Source of the DNA: Atriophallophorus winterbourni
Lineage: Eukaryota; Platyhelminthes; Trematoda; Plagiorchiida; Microphallidae
Assembly (NCBI GenBank): GCA_013407085.1
Contig: JACCGJ010020840.1
Location: 80,010-144,009 of the forward strand
DNA: 64,000 nucleotides
Direction of reading: 5' to 3'
Positions 1 through 10,922 of this stretch are shown here, piece by piece. Position numbers and translations under genes: made by a program. Within the stretch, counting starts at the first letter, position 1; each line of letters starts with the position of its first letter. The notes beneath the pieces are model-generated. The model was not told the DNA's origin. It searched no databases and saw only the letters and a list, made by a program, of their open reading frames with translations.

Positions 1-3000
1 GTATCCAAGAGTGCGACTCGTAAAAGCTTCAGTTAGGATGAGTAGCCTTGTTCGATTAGGGTTGGAAACCTAATTATGAAATGCTTCGAGATCGATTCGA
101 TCTAAAGATGGTAATCTAAAAAGCAAATGTTAATCATTGCGTTCGCCATCACATTGGCTCAATGCTACTTGCTGATATCACGGAATCATTAATGACATCC
201 CGACCGTATTTTCATTGAAGATTTACATCGCACAAATTCCAAAATATTTTTTACGTATACAAGCCACAGGAAATAAATTTATGTGTTTGGAGGGAGTGAA
301 TGATTGTTAGCTAAAAGTTCATAATTGTGATCAATATTCCGATTATGCCTGCGAGCACTAAACACTTGAAGATAGACAAACTAATCACGATAAACTTTTA
401 CTGAGGACACAGATTACACATCAATGGATGTACTTTTTATTAACACATGTACTCTACATGTTTCTTCATAAATCACAAATGCTGAGTAGAATTCAAAACT
501 ATTTTGTTCATTCCCTTACTCTTTGGTGCCAATAAATTTCATTCTATTTTTGAAAGCAAAATGGAACAAAGGCGCTGTATAGGTTTCGTATATTTCACAA
601 TTTTCGCGAGGTTTACAGCGTTAAAAAAAGAATTCGCGGGAAAATATAAATGAGAAAACTCATCAGTGAATTGCTTTTGTTACAATTTCTCAGAGAGCAC
701 ACCTCTCTGTTTGTTTCAGCCGAAAGAGCTGAAAAATGCCAAAAAACATTTGATTAATCAGAGTTCAAAGACAAACTGATTTCAATTAGTTAAAAATCGG
801 ATGTACTCACCGAGTTTCATACAGACATTGGACTGAACTAAATGCCTCTACATAAAAACCCCAATAGCCTAGGGCAACGCTACAACAACTTCTGATGTAT
901 GGTTCTGAATTCCATGTTGAAAAACCAGGTATCAATGTTTCCTTAGTAATTATGAGTAGAGAGGTTGGTAGTAATATGAAACTGTGCTGTGAGAAACGGC
1001 TCAAAATTAAGGTGATTGAGTGCATTTTGATGGTGTACAAAAGAGATGAACGCTTGTATAAGATATTCGAATTCCTGGGACCATTAGAAGCGGTTCGCTT
1101 GGATGGAAATGGAGCAATGTTCCTAAGATCCCGTGTTCCACGTGGAAGTCAAGAGGCTAATTCACGTCAATTTTTTACGAACAATTTGCGTGAACAAACA
1201 TGGAACATTAGTCACCAAAAAGCATTTCAACACTTGAGACGCAATCGCTTTCTTGTTTTTCATTTTAGCACTATTGTTGGTCATGCAAAACTAATCTAAC
1301 CGCGGTTTCAAATGAAGACCATGTTTACATTTTCATCACTGTTTCAATACTCGGTGAAACTAAGCTGAATGTTTCACTACGACCAGAACAATCACTTCCT
1401 AACCGGCATGAGAGGTTAGGTGAAGAACGGGTTCAGTGTTAAAACTCTTGCTCAAATATAAATGTTTTGATAATAGCTACTAGCAATTAATCAGTAGTCA
1501 TAGAAGAAGAAGAAGAAAATGACTTTATTCGTGGTAGTAGATACTCGACTAAACCTAAGTGATCATATTATTTCAAACTATCAAGTAGAACGGTGGTAAG
1601 TTTCTTAGCACTCAGCATGGTTGTCATCTTTTACGTTATAAGTTGTGTTCATTAAATAACATAATTTATTATACATAACGGTATACATTCGCTTTTGAGT
1701 ACGGATTTGGGGGATGTGAACAACACCACACATTTGTCCCATTAGAATTAGATCCGAATAGTTATCTTGAAGCTGAGCGCTTCATCTTAAAACAGAACCT
1801 TAAATTATAACCCATTCCGTGGATCGGAGAGAACAAACTTTAAAAAACTTACATTTTGTATTACCGATTACAGTTAATAACCTTACCTCTATCAAGGTTA
1901 CAAAAATATTGTGACCATTTTTTCTCAACAATAGTCAAATTTATGTGAGGAAACGAAGGTTTTACTTAGTTAATGTTTCTAAATCTATTTAACATGCCAA
2001 GGTCTTTGTGTTAGTGGCCCATAGGTTCAGCCATTTTTTCTTGCAAGACTCTTTAAATCGGTATTTAATTGACCAAGGCTCCATCATGTTTGTTTACATC
2101 CTGACATGCTAGTACGACTCATTTCTGAACACCAGCTAAGTACACGCAGAAGCGATTCACAAAATGCCTCAGAATGATGTGTGAGGGGTTTCAATTTTAT
2201 AAGGTATTTCGTATGAAACACGGTATTTCAATGAAATGGCGACACACATGAATCAAATTTGAATGCAATTGTTCCGATCAATTTATAGCTTATTTTTTCG
2301 CTTCTGATACAAGGGCTTAATCTGGGCAATGATGATAGTCGGAAAAGGAAGATGAATAAGTAACGATTCACCTGCGACCTTGTGCGCCTTTTCAATGAAG
2401 AGCTGGTAGTATAACCATGGGTGGCAAGTCACTTTGGCAAAGTCAGGATCAGTTATTTAACGTTCATCGAATCCAGCTTAGATAGATCGCTTTCAGTTGA
2501 TCCTATGGCACGTATGTCAGAGAAAATGTCAAAAAATAAACATTTATTATCATACATGGGTTAAATCCTGATTTATTTTGTGTTTGTGTTAGTGCTGAGC
2601 GCGAGCGTATGAAGATACTCGTACCATAGGACATATTTACTGCAAACTTGGCAGTCTTACTAATATTGAGTTCTTCTGGATGTTGGCGTCCGCTGCACCG
2701 TTCAGTGTTGCGTTAAGTAAGATCTATGTTGTCTAGATTGTCACTGTGGTATGCATCCAAACGTGTGTAGCGTAGGCTGGATCGGTAAATAGGGATTAAA
2801 GAACTGTCACATTTCGGTGTACATTTTGATTGGAATTATATGTTTCTCGATCCTAACGTGATGTTCACTGGATGTTGTAGCGCTTCCTACAGATATCTTA
2901 ACCTTTAAGTTCATTAAAGCTAAAAGAATGGATTTACCTTACTAATACGTTACACATGTGGATGATTGGCTCAAGGTGCTACTGATTATATTTGATATGC

Positions 3001-3399
3001 CAAAGACCTGAGACACGCAGACTGTAACTGCTCAATGTTTCTCGATACGCAATTGGCTGACTGCTCGATGAGCATATTATCAATACTTCGTTGCTCTGTC
3101 TAAGGAAAAATGGAAGATACTGTGGACATTACGTTTTGTTTTGGATGAGGGAAGGCATATTTTCATACACCGTCCGTATCAAGTGACTAATGATTTTGAA
3201 TTTTCATTCTTTACCATTACCAAACAGTTTAGAAGAGAAAGGATTCTGTGCAACATCCTACTCCCTTTGTGAGTCGTAATCACTGAATGTATGCAAATAA
3301 AATGCTTGAAGTTGAATCCTGTCTGTCCTTTTGATGATGACCTATGTACTACAACTACAAGCCACTGTAATTTCAGTTTAAGCCTATTATTATTTGGGC
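1..3399. other. No recognised gene
   Basis: No family match, RNA gene or clear retroelement was recognised on either strand. The longest open frame (895-1299, +, 134 codons) has no recognisable domain and no convincing splice context. A short GAAGAA run lies near 1506-1518. It may be intergenic DNA or introns of a gene outside the window. Confidence 0.5.
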
Positions 3400-3405
3400 T
3401 TTATT
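3400..3405 (-). terminator. Putative poly(A) signal of the 694-aa gene
   Basis: AATAAA on the minus strand, about 70 nt downstream of the TAG stop at 3477-3479. This is a plausible distance for 3' end formation of a short 3' UTR. Confidence 0.45.
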
Positions 3406-3476
3406 CGAACACAGTTTTTGACTAATATACGTTACAAAATAATCAGGGTGTACCGAATTAAATACCAAAGCTTACG

Positions 3477-5561
3477 CTAGATTTGAAAATCTTTCCATTC
3501 ATCCAGCCAAATGGTGGTTGGCTTTGTCAGTAATTTGAATCGTCTGCTTAGTTGTATTTGTGCTATTTTTGCATTTTTCCTCGAAATTCCCCTCACATAT
3601 GCTCGTTCGATGCTATCGTTTAGCATTTTCAGCAAAACTCGGTCACGTGAAAATTGCTTCGGATGCCAATAACGAAGCGCATAGTATATGAGTCGCGGCC
3701 AAAGATGATTCAACAACACGCAGTTCGATGTCGGACCATGTTCCATGATCGCTTTCAAGGTGCTGAACATTGGACAGCCTTCGATCATAAGGGCCAGAAG
3801 GCAAAAATAATGTAGGAAACTGGATGGTGTGATTTGCATGGCGTGCAATATTGCGGTGGCAACATCGTAGCATATATCTAAGGCGTTGTAATGTCGAATC
3901 CCCTCAACCAAAATGGATTCTGTAAAAATATATGACAATATGTAACAAGTTTCTTCGCGTACTGTTCTGTCACGGCTGAATAGCCCAATCAACAAACTTT
4001 CCATCCACTCGGGTAGACGATCCCATAGTGTCTTCAGGTGTTTCGGGTAAGCGACACTGGTTGCAATAAGTCTACCGAGGTCAGCTCTCGCAGAGGACGT
4101 TGGAACGGAGCTATTTGTGCGAACCGCTTTAGCAGCAAGCTTTAACACTTGATCAAACTCGCTGGATTCCGATCTACCGTGAATCTCTGAAGGTTTTGTT
4201 TTGGTCATCCAGTTAGTGAAAAGCTCTGCAGTAAACATACGTGCCTCGATCCACAATGATTCGACATCAGCCAAAGCAATATTTCTGCGACTTTCCTTCT
4301 GAATACAGAACTTTTCGTGTAGCATCACAGCCTCTTTTTCGCCTTGTGAGGGGTCAACTTCGTTTCGCTGTGCGGTTATTGTTAACATACGTACAATATG
4401 ACGCAAAGCCTTCGGTAGCACATCCAGACGTCTACTTGTTAGTAACTTTTTCAAAACGGGGTGCTTCAAAATTGATTCCGTATAAACCGCACGCATTTCT
4501 TCCGTATCTTGATGCTTGAGAGGAAGTTTCAAATCGTGTTGCTTAATTTTAGCGTTCAGTACCATGATCCCGGGTTTGACTGTATCCAAATCGACAACAT
4601 ATGGACAAAGTCGAGGTGGGTAATTAGCTCTCTGACAAGGACGGAGTATAAGTGATTTTATTCGCAATCTTTCGTTTTCATGTTTTTGTAAACCCGAGTA
4701 AGTTTTGACTCCTTCGCTTTTTATCATTTCCGAACATGAAGTGCGTTCCTGGTCATCATCTAACGATTGAAGCGTGACAAGTGAATGATGTAGCCCGTGT
4801 CTTCCTGCGCCTATGGATGAATCGCGTTTTGCTTCCGAATTTTTAAGGAGCGAGAAACGTTTTGTTTTTACAGAGCTAGTATCCCCAGAGACAGAATCAA
4901 TAGATTCACGACGTTTAGCTTCATCATTTTGCGATTCCAGGACAGGATGTTTCGATTCCATCAGACTGGATCGCATTAGAATATCCACACTAGGTCGAGT
5001 TTGACTGGTTTCGGCTTGTGTTGATTTTGTGTCATTTAGGTCATTCGAAGTGGAACTAACAAAATGCATACTATTTGACCGTGACCTTAAAAAATTTTCA
5101 AAATGAACGGAACGTTGCAACGGGACACACTTCTGGGTAGCCATGGGAACGGTTTTAAGGAATCGGATCCCCTTTCTCATGCATCCATACACAGATTTCC
5201 CAGCGATTGATGTTCGTGTGGTTCTATTTTCTGCTCGGGACTGCTGTGTGGTTATTTCTTTTGTAGTTGGAAGAATGGTCTTGTAAGTTTGAACAGTATC
5301 GTCCATGGTTTCAGTTACCTTCGGCTCTGGAGCGAAATTTCCATAAAATCCAGGACGTCCTGTAGGGAGAGATTCTTGTTCCCCTAGGCGGATAGGTTTT
5401 TGAATGAAGGCTTTCCAAATAACCGGTGGTAAAGTAATTGGTTGTGTTCCCATTGGCCCATATGCATCCTGATCTGTGCTACAGCATTCCTCACGCCCGA
5501 CTGTCTCTGAAGGCACATCTGTTTGGCAATTTGTTCGCAGATTAACCGCAACGTCCACCAT
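3477..5561 (-). CDS. Unrecognised 694-aa protein, single exon
   Basis: Uninterrupted 2085-nt reading frame, far longer than chance in this AT-rich DNA. The ATG at 5561-5559 has A at -3 and G at +4. Residues ~1-290 are polar and low in complexity (Ser/Thr/Arg/Lys/Glu) and probably disordered. From ~300 to the end the protein is rich in Leu, Ile, Trp and Arg with helix-like periodicity, suggesting a helical HEAT/ARM-like or other alpha domain; that is inference from composition only. No catalytic motif, signal peptide or membrane segment is visible. An AATAAA lies ~70 nt after the stop and the 3' end of a CR1-like LINE ends ~290 bp upstream. The lack of introns contrasts with the neighbouring 21-exon gene and could mean a retrocopy or one large exon of a longer gene. 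I do not assign a function. Confidence 0.7.
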   Translation of the reverse strand: MVDVAVNLRTNCQTDVPSETVGREECCSTDQDAYGPMGTQPITLPPVIWKAFIQKPIRLGEQESLPTGRPGFYGNFAPEPKVTETMDDTVQTYKTILPTTKEITTQQSRAENRTTRTSIAGKSVYGCMRKGIRFLKTVPMATQKCVPLQRSVHFENFLRSRSNSMHFVSSTSNDLNDTKSTQAETSQTRPSVDILMRSSLMESKHPVLESQNDEAKRRESIDSVSGDTSSVKTKRFSLLKNSEAKRDSSIGAGRHGLHHSLVTLQSLDDDQERTSCSEMIKSEGVKTYSGLQKHENERLRIKSLILRPCQRANYPPRLCPYVVDLDTVKPGIMVLNAKIKQHDLKLPLKHQDTEEMRAVYTESILKHPVLKKLLTSRRLDVLPKALRHIVRMLTITAQRNEVDPSQGEKEAVMLHEKFCIQKESRRNIALADVESLWIEARMFTAELFTNWMTKTKPSEIHGRSESSEFDQVLKLAAKAVRTNSSVPTSSARADLGRLIATSVAYPKHLKTLWDRLPEWMESLLIGLFSRDRTVREETCYILSYIFTESILVEGIRHYNALDICYDVATAILHAMQITPSSFLHYFCLLALMIEGCPMFSTLKAIMEHGPTSNCVLLNHLWPRLIYYALRYWHPKQFSRDRVLLKMLNDSIERAYVRGISRKNAKIAQIQLSRRFKLLTKPTTIWLDEWKDFQI

Positions 5562-5849
5562 AATTTGTATATGAAACTTACATCTAACTTGTGATTGAAA
5601 AGTTGGCTACATTCTTGTCACATGCTTTTAAAAATGTGTTGATTGCAGTCACGTGTTTGCTTAAAATCGACCTGTTCCCCTTCACACTCCGAGGATTTAC
5701 TTGGTAAAATGCTTGAGAAAATGGAAGAATTCAGCAACTCAAATGAAAGCCAGGTGGTTAGCAAATTAGTTATAAACATCGACCAATTGGAGCTTGCTCT
5801 CTGCGTATCATTTTGATGTGGATAAATCAAAGTCGCAAACAGTTCCGAA

Positions 5850-5877
5850 TTTCAGATTTATTCATAGATTTATTCAT
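5850..5877 (-). repeat. 12-bp tandem repeat at LINE 3' end
   Basis: About two copies of ATAGATTTATTC (plus-strand reading) lie ~90 bp beyond the RT stop. Short tandem repeats instead of poly(A) are the usual 3' terminus of CR1-type LINEs, so this marks the 3' end of the minus-strand element. Confidence 0.55.
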
Positions 5878-5961
5878 AGATTATATGCAGGTAAAAAGCG
5901 ATGCTTTACAAGACCCACAAAAATGTACATCGGGTCGGATGGTAAAAATATTAAAATATTG

Positions 5962-7449
5962 TTAGGTTATTGTCAAACATAAAAAAACATACTTTCCCAT
6001 GTGGATATCTAGTGATTTCTTGAAAACTTCAACAGTTCCAGATTGTACCACATGAGTAGGTAAACTGTTCCACAGTTGCACATTGCGAACGGAAAATGCA
6101 TATTTGCGGCAGTTCAACCTGCTATGCTGTTGGTAAAGTTTTGATTGGTGACCTCGCAGATGTGTGTTGTGGGAAAGATGAAACAAATGACCGCAAGGAT
6201 GATTTGTTTGATTAAGCACTGTCCAAATGAATATTAGTGCTCCTCGTTTCCGTCTGTATTCAGCCGAATGCAAATTCAATAATTTAAGTCGTCTTTCGTA
6301 TGGATAATTTGATAGTCCCATGACGAGTTTTGTCGCTCTGCGCTGTGGAGTTTCTAATTGCAGAATACCTTTTTTCAACCAAGGATCCCATGCCGGTATA
6401 GCATATTCAACATGAGAACGGATGTACGTTGAAATCAATTTGCAGGCAATATTGGGGTCAAACGAACCTAGGACTCTTCTAAGGAGACCCAAGTTGTTTT
6501 CAGCTTTGCAGGCAGCCAGTCGACATTGCATTGAGTTTCCTAAGTCTGATTGGATAATCACACCTAAATCTTTTTCGGCGGAGGCGGGTTTAATAACAGT
6601 GCGACCAAGATAATATTCTTTGCTCGACTTGCTGTTGAGAGACAATAGGCTGCATTTCGAAGCATTCAGGGGCATTTCGTTGTCTATGGACCAAGTGTGA
6701 ATCATATCGAGATCCCGTTGCAGGTTCTGCGTGTCGTCAGTGGAGTTTATCTTGCGCCAAAGCTTTGCGTCATCAGCGAAAATAAGCACGGAGGACTGTA
6801 ATACAGTAGGCAAGTCGTTTATATAAATTAAAAACAAAAGCGGTCCGAGGACTGATCCTTGTGGGACACCACGGGCAACTTTAATCGACTCGGATAGTTC
6901 GTTTTTGACTCTCACGTACATCTCACGAGATATCAACCATTCTTTAATCCATGCATGGAGTTTACCCTGTACTCCGTAGGTGAGTAGTTTCGACGAAAGT
7001 ATTTCATGATTCACACGATCGAAGGCTTTTGAGAAATCGATATAAATTACGTCCACGGAGTTGCCGGCATCCAGTAGCTCAGACCAAGATTCTTTTGCTA
7101 ATAGCAAGTTTGTCAGACAGGATCGTTTTTTCCTGAATCCATGCTGTGCCTCGGAGATTAAATTATTAATCTCAAAGTGATTCCGTAAGGCATCAGCTAT
7201 TATGGACTCCATTACTTTTGATAGCACTGGTAATAACGCTATCGGGCGATAGTTTAGAGGATCATTTCTTTTGCCACCCTTGTAGATGGGACTAATCAGG
7301 GCAGTTTTCCAAGTTTCTGGTACAAAGCTCTGCTCGAACATCATCGTGAATACGTCAGATGTCGGTATTGCCAACTCGGAAGATAGATTGTGCAAAATGT
7401 TTGCGTGTATATTGTCTATACCCGATGAGCCTGTTCTCTTCATCGTCAT
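5962..7449 (-). pseudogene. Reverse transcriptase part of CR1-like ORF2
   Basis: Open for 495 codons. RT blocks in order: GSSGIDNIHANIL, a YRPIALLPVLSKVME block, QHGFRKKRSC, the first catalytic Asp in IDFSKAFDRVNH, GVPQGSVLGPLLFLIYINDL, and the FADDAKL catalytic pair. The C-terminal part (PAWDP, then a basic stretch) is typical of LINE RTs. The first ATG (7449) is not the native start: it overlaps the stop of the endonuclease frame and the RT homology continues upstream in this frame, so the break is a one-base shift at a C-run (7471-7476). It would copy element RNA by target-primed reverse transcription if ORF2 were whole. Confidence 0.9.
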
Positions 7450-8836
7450 TAATTTTGATTGAACAACGTTGGGGGGAACTCCACCCCGTGAAGAATTGGC
7501 AGGCTGCAGCTGTCAGAGTTTAAGGGCTGTCTATGGGTCGACACTTGTGAGATAACTGATGCGAATTGTTGTCGGAAAACGTTAGCGCAATCTTTAAATG
7601 ACGTCACTATTCCAGTACCAGAGACCAGTGGCGGTATTCCCATTTTAACATTCCGGAGGTCGTTGACGTGTCTATACAATGCTTTGGGATTTATAATGAA
7701 TTTTTCGACAAGACTGATTTGGTAATCTTTTCTGTCTTTTCGAATGAGGCAGACACACTTATTTCGCAATAACGTGTAGTAGCACCAAGTTATCCCAGAA
7801 GGATCGTCCAAGTATTTGGACCAGGCATTGTCACGCTTACACATCCATTTCCGAGTACTGCTTCTGAGAGGCTTTTTCGGACGCTGTTTGCTGGATATTA
7901 TTTTCACCTTCGATGATAAGTCAATGATAATACGAAGTTGGCTGTAAAACGTTTCCCAGATTTCCTTAGCTGATTTGAGTTCAAGGAAATCCCATCGATT
8001 TGCAGTAGTAAGAGCTCGAAGCAAGTCATAGTTCACAGTTGTATACGTTCGTTGAGTATTTCCTGCTGGTTCGTATTGATAAGTATAATCAAATGTCATG
8101 ACAACATGATCACTCAATCCGAGTGGAGCTGTATAGGAAACAGATTCTATCATGAGTTCTTCGTTTGTAAGTATGAGGTCCAGGCTAGATGGGGTTTGTT
8201 CAGATCGAAATCGCGTTGGTTGTTGCACATGGTTGTAAAGAGGGGTGCAAGTCATTATTTCTTGAAGAAAGCTTTTGAATGAATCGTCACCAGTAATGTG
8301 TGTTGCAAGGGTCGGTACATTAAAATCACCGAGGAGGAGCGAATGTGAATATGTGAGCTTCAATGCAAAACGTATTGCATTAGAAAGAACAGTGTCAGCG
8401 GCAGATGATGAAGAAGGGGTCGATAAATCAATGCTAAGAGGCACTTACGTTTATCATGTAAGTCAAAAGAGCAAAACAATGTATCTGGGACATCTAACTC
8501 GGGGGAGAGAAGCATAGTGCAGTTGATGCTTTCATGTAAGTAGAGGAGGACACCGCCACCTTTTGTTGCTCGATCTTTTCTGTAAATCATCATATGAGGG
8601 ATTTTAAGTTCAGAGTCGTGTATAGAATTACACAACCAGGTTTCTGTCACTGCAATCAAATCCCAAGACGCCACGGTCGCACGTGAATACAGTTCAGTGA
8701 ACTTGCCCAGAAAGCTCTGAGCATTGGTGTAACAGCATGATAGAGATTTGATTTTTGTTGACGATAAGAGCTCATAGTAGTGGATTCGCCGACCCAGAAT
8801 TGGTCGGCTGCTCCACGTTTTTTGTCTCAGGTGCAT
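7449..8836 (-). pseudogene. AP-endonuclease part of CR1-like ORF2, frameshifted
   Basis: Two overlapping frames (8836-8360 and 8444-7449) make up one exonuclease-endonuclease-phosphatase domain. The first carries YTNAQSFLGKFTEL, IAVTETWL and GGGVLLYLHESI; the second carries SLLLGDFNVPT, SSLDLILTN and the LSDHVVMTFDY end motif. These are the catalytic Asn, Glu, GDFN and SDH blocks of LINE endonucleases. The switch of frame falls at a CCCC run near 8417-8420, in the IYRP/SSSS region. The nuclease would nick the target DNA. Confidence 0.85.
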
Positions 8837-10145
8837 TTGATTGACTTGGTAGCGAAGTCATTTCAGGAACAATAGTGTTCGTGCGTTTTATGTCGTACAC
8901 GGCCCGAATACGAATTTCAGGAGGTGCAAATTTTTGACATTGATACCACGCCTCGAGTATTCTATCCTTCATCTCATCTGTGCGGGATGATGTTTTGAGA
9001 AGAGGAGGCTGATGCGTTTCTTTTTCGGTATAAGGCGCATAACATGAGTAGTTATTATGCCCTTTAAACCTAGGATCTCTTGTAAAAATCTCCATTCACT
9101 GCTAGCGTGTTGCAGACGTTTGCTGAATTCTACTTTGTTCGAAATGGGTACACCATGAACTATAACATCTCTGCGATTTGTAGACTCTTTTGCTAGTTCC
9201 GGATTATTACGACGAATTTGCCGTTCTTCCTAGGAACGTCCGGAAACATTCGCACAGTCGAGTTGTTTACAACTAAGAGGGATGAGTCGAGCAACATGTT
9301 TTTTACATCTTGGACGGACATGAGAACTACATGCAGTAACATGGGTGTGTTCGCACGAGGTGAGTTCGGGGGTCTAAACAATCGCGTCGGCGACGCAGGT
9401 GAGGCAGTGATGTCTAAGCTTCTGCAAAGTTCATTCCATTGTTTCCTGTCATCTGCTTCGCGTTGCTTAGGCGATGGCGAAGTTCATTCAATGAGATTAC
9501 CACAAATTACCGTTAGATCTTCAATGTTTGTCTTTTGGGGTTTTTAGTGTTCAAACTATTCGGTCTAAGCTTATGCACATCCTTCGATAATTCAGCACTA
9601 TCATTCACTTGACTACAGGTCTGATTCGCAGACTCATCGGTCGTACCGAGCTGTTGAAATGGACCTTGGTCGATTTCTGGAGAAATCAGCGTTTCCGTGG
9701 TAGTTAGCGCTTCCCCGTAACCCTTGCGGTTAATGTGGTTAGGGACTGCGTTTAGAGCTGGTTTCAGCACTTTCTGACACGCAAATGTTTGGAAAGACTC
9801 CAACGTGTTTTCAAGCCGTTTAAGTTTCGCCTCTACAGCGAACATGCGTCCTTCCATAATCGAATCAGTGTTTTCAGATTTTGATAAATCACTTGTTACT
9901 TTCAATCTGCATGGATTACATATATAGCAGATGCCTGGTAATTTTTCATTATTAATTTGAGTCGCAGATTCAGGTGATGAATACTTTTCACAGTTCGCAT
10001 GAATAGCAATTAAACACAAGTAACATTTAACTTGACGCGATCTGGGACTTACCAGCTTTTGACAAAGTTTGCACTTTTTACAAGCCTCGTCGTCAGGTCC
10101 GCTTAAGGTCACGTCGGGTCTGTTTAAGGTCACGTTGTCAGTCAT
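8772..10145 (-). pseudogene. CR1-like ORF1 (PHD-like zinc finger), broken
   Basis: The frame 10145-9513 (210 codons) starts the ORF. Cys pairs CKKCKLC, CYLC with a following H..NC, and CYICNPC at residues ~20-85 form a PHD-like zinc finger, then a helical, possibly coiled stretch (FAVEAKLKRLENTLESF) near residue 115. The middle continues in another frame (9381-9193, with an RFRP-like VRMFPDVPRKNG motif) and the end in 9095-8772 (RDPRFKG, then a Pro/Ser-rich tail), so at least one shift separates the parts. ORF1 proteins of LINEs bind element RNA; that role here is by family. Confidence 0.7.
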
Positions 10146-10239
10146 CGTTACAATTTCGCGAGATCGAGTCGATACACTGAGCGAAGCGGTCGATTATCGA
10201 TCGGTGTCTCTCGGTAAAAACGAGTGGATGCGATTCAGT

Positions 10240-10880
10240 GCAATCCAACGGACAGTAAAACAGCGTACACTTTCACGTAAAGGGTGTTGGTGAGATTTGA
10301 TTCGACAGTGTTGAAATAACTGTCAGTAAATACCAAATAGCGAGATCTTCCTGATGGTATCCGAGTTGTTGCGTTATTCCGGATTAGAAGCAATGTTGCA
10401 CGCAATAAGATCCAAAAGTATGAGAGCACAAATTTGTACGTCCACACCGTAGCCTGTATGCTAGTTGTTGATGTCTGTTCCAAATTTGAATATCGAGGAT
10501 ATTTGAAAACATGAATATGCAGGGGGATATAATCGGAAAGTTTGCAAAATTTGTCGTCTAGTAATTGGGGTAGATGAATTTCTTGGTTATATAGCTTAGG
10601 CATATTGCAGTCTTCTATAATCAATAATAATCAATTCGAACGCACTGCATTGCTTTCAAGAGTTTTTCGCTGTGTGCATCCGATGATGATGGTGAATGGT
10701 AAACTAAACCTGTGATGCGACTCTCTCCTGAGTCCAGCTTCAAGTAACACCGTTTAGTGCTTTTTAGATGGAGATCATGTCTGTAACTATCGTACTGTAT
10801 AAACGTTCATGATCGTAAACAGCTACCCCACCGGTTCTTAAGAGGTCTCTCCGAAACATGGTCATGTTTTAATAGTTATT
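10240..10880 (-). pseudogene. Second, older LINE endonuclease fragment
   Basis: On the minus strand 10740-10640 reads GESRITGLVYHSPSSSDAHS, matching the mid-domain block of LINE AP-endonucleases (compare IYRPPSSSS in the neighbouring element). It continues as an open frame 10624-10235 with EDCNMP in place of GDFN(V/A)P. No RT follows. Its sequence differs from the adjacent CR1-like element, so it is another family into which, or next to which, that element inserted. Confidence 0.55.
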
Positions 10881-10922
10881 GCTATAGTTACTGCTATAGT
10901 TGTTGCTATAGTTATTGCTATG
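10866..10922 (+). repeat. 12-bp tandem repeat (ATAGTTNTTGCT-like)
   Basis: About four imperfect copies of a 12-bp unit reading GCTATAGTTATT/GTT/ACT. It lies next to the antisense endonuclease fragment. Confidence 0.75.

Larger units (their letters stand above)
5850..10145 (-). mobile_element. CR1-like non-LTR retrotransposon, nearly full length, inactive
   Basis: Minus-strand LINE of ~4.3 kb with, in order, ORF1 (zinc finger), AP-type endonuclease and reverse transcriptase, ending in a short 12-bp tandem repeat. The domain order, PHD-like ORF1 finger and microsatellite-like tail fit the CR1/L2-type clade. The RT frame is intact for ~495 codons, but ORF2 is broken at two cytosine runs and ORF1 by at least one shift, so this copy cannot make its full proteins. 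Few changes in the RT suggest a fairly recent insertion. It sits just upstream of the 694-aa gene in the same orientation. Confidence 0.85.

Noticed and set aside
895..1299. 134-codon plus-strand frame
   Set aside because: No domain or supporting signals; the opposite strand is also partly open, so chance is likely.
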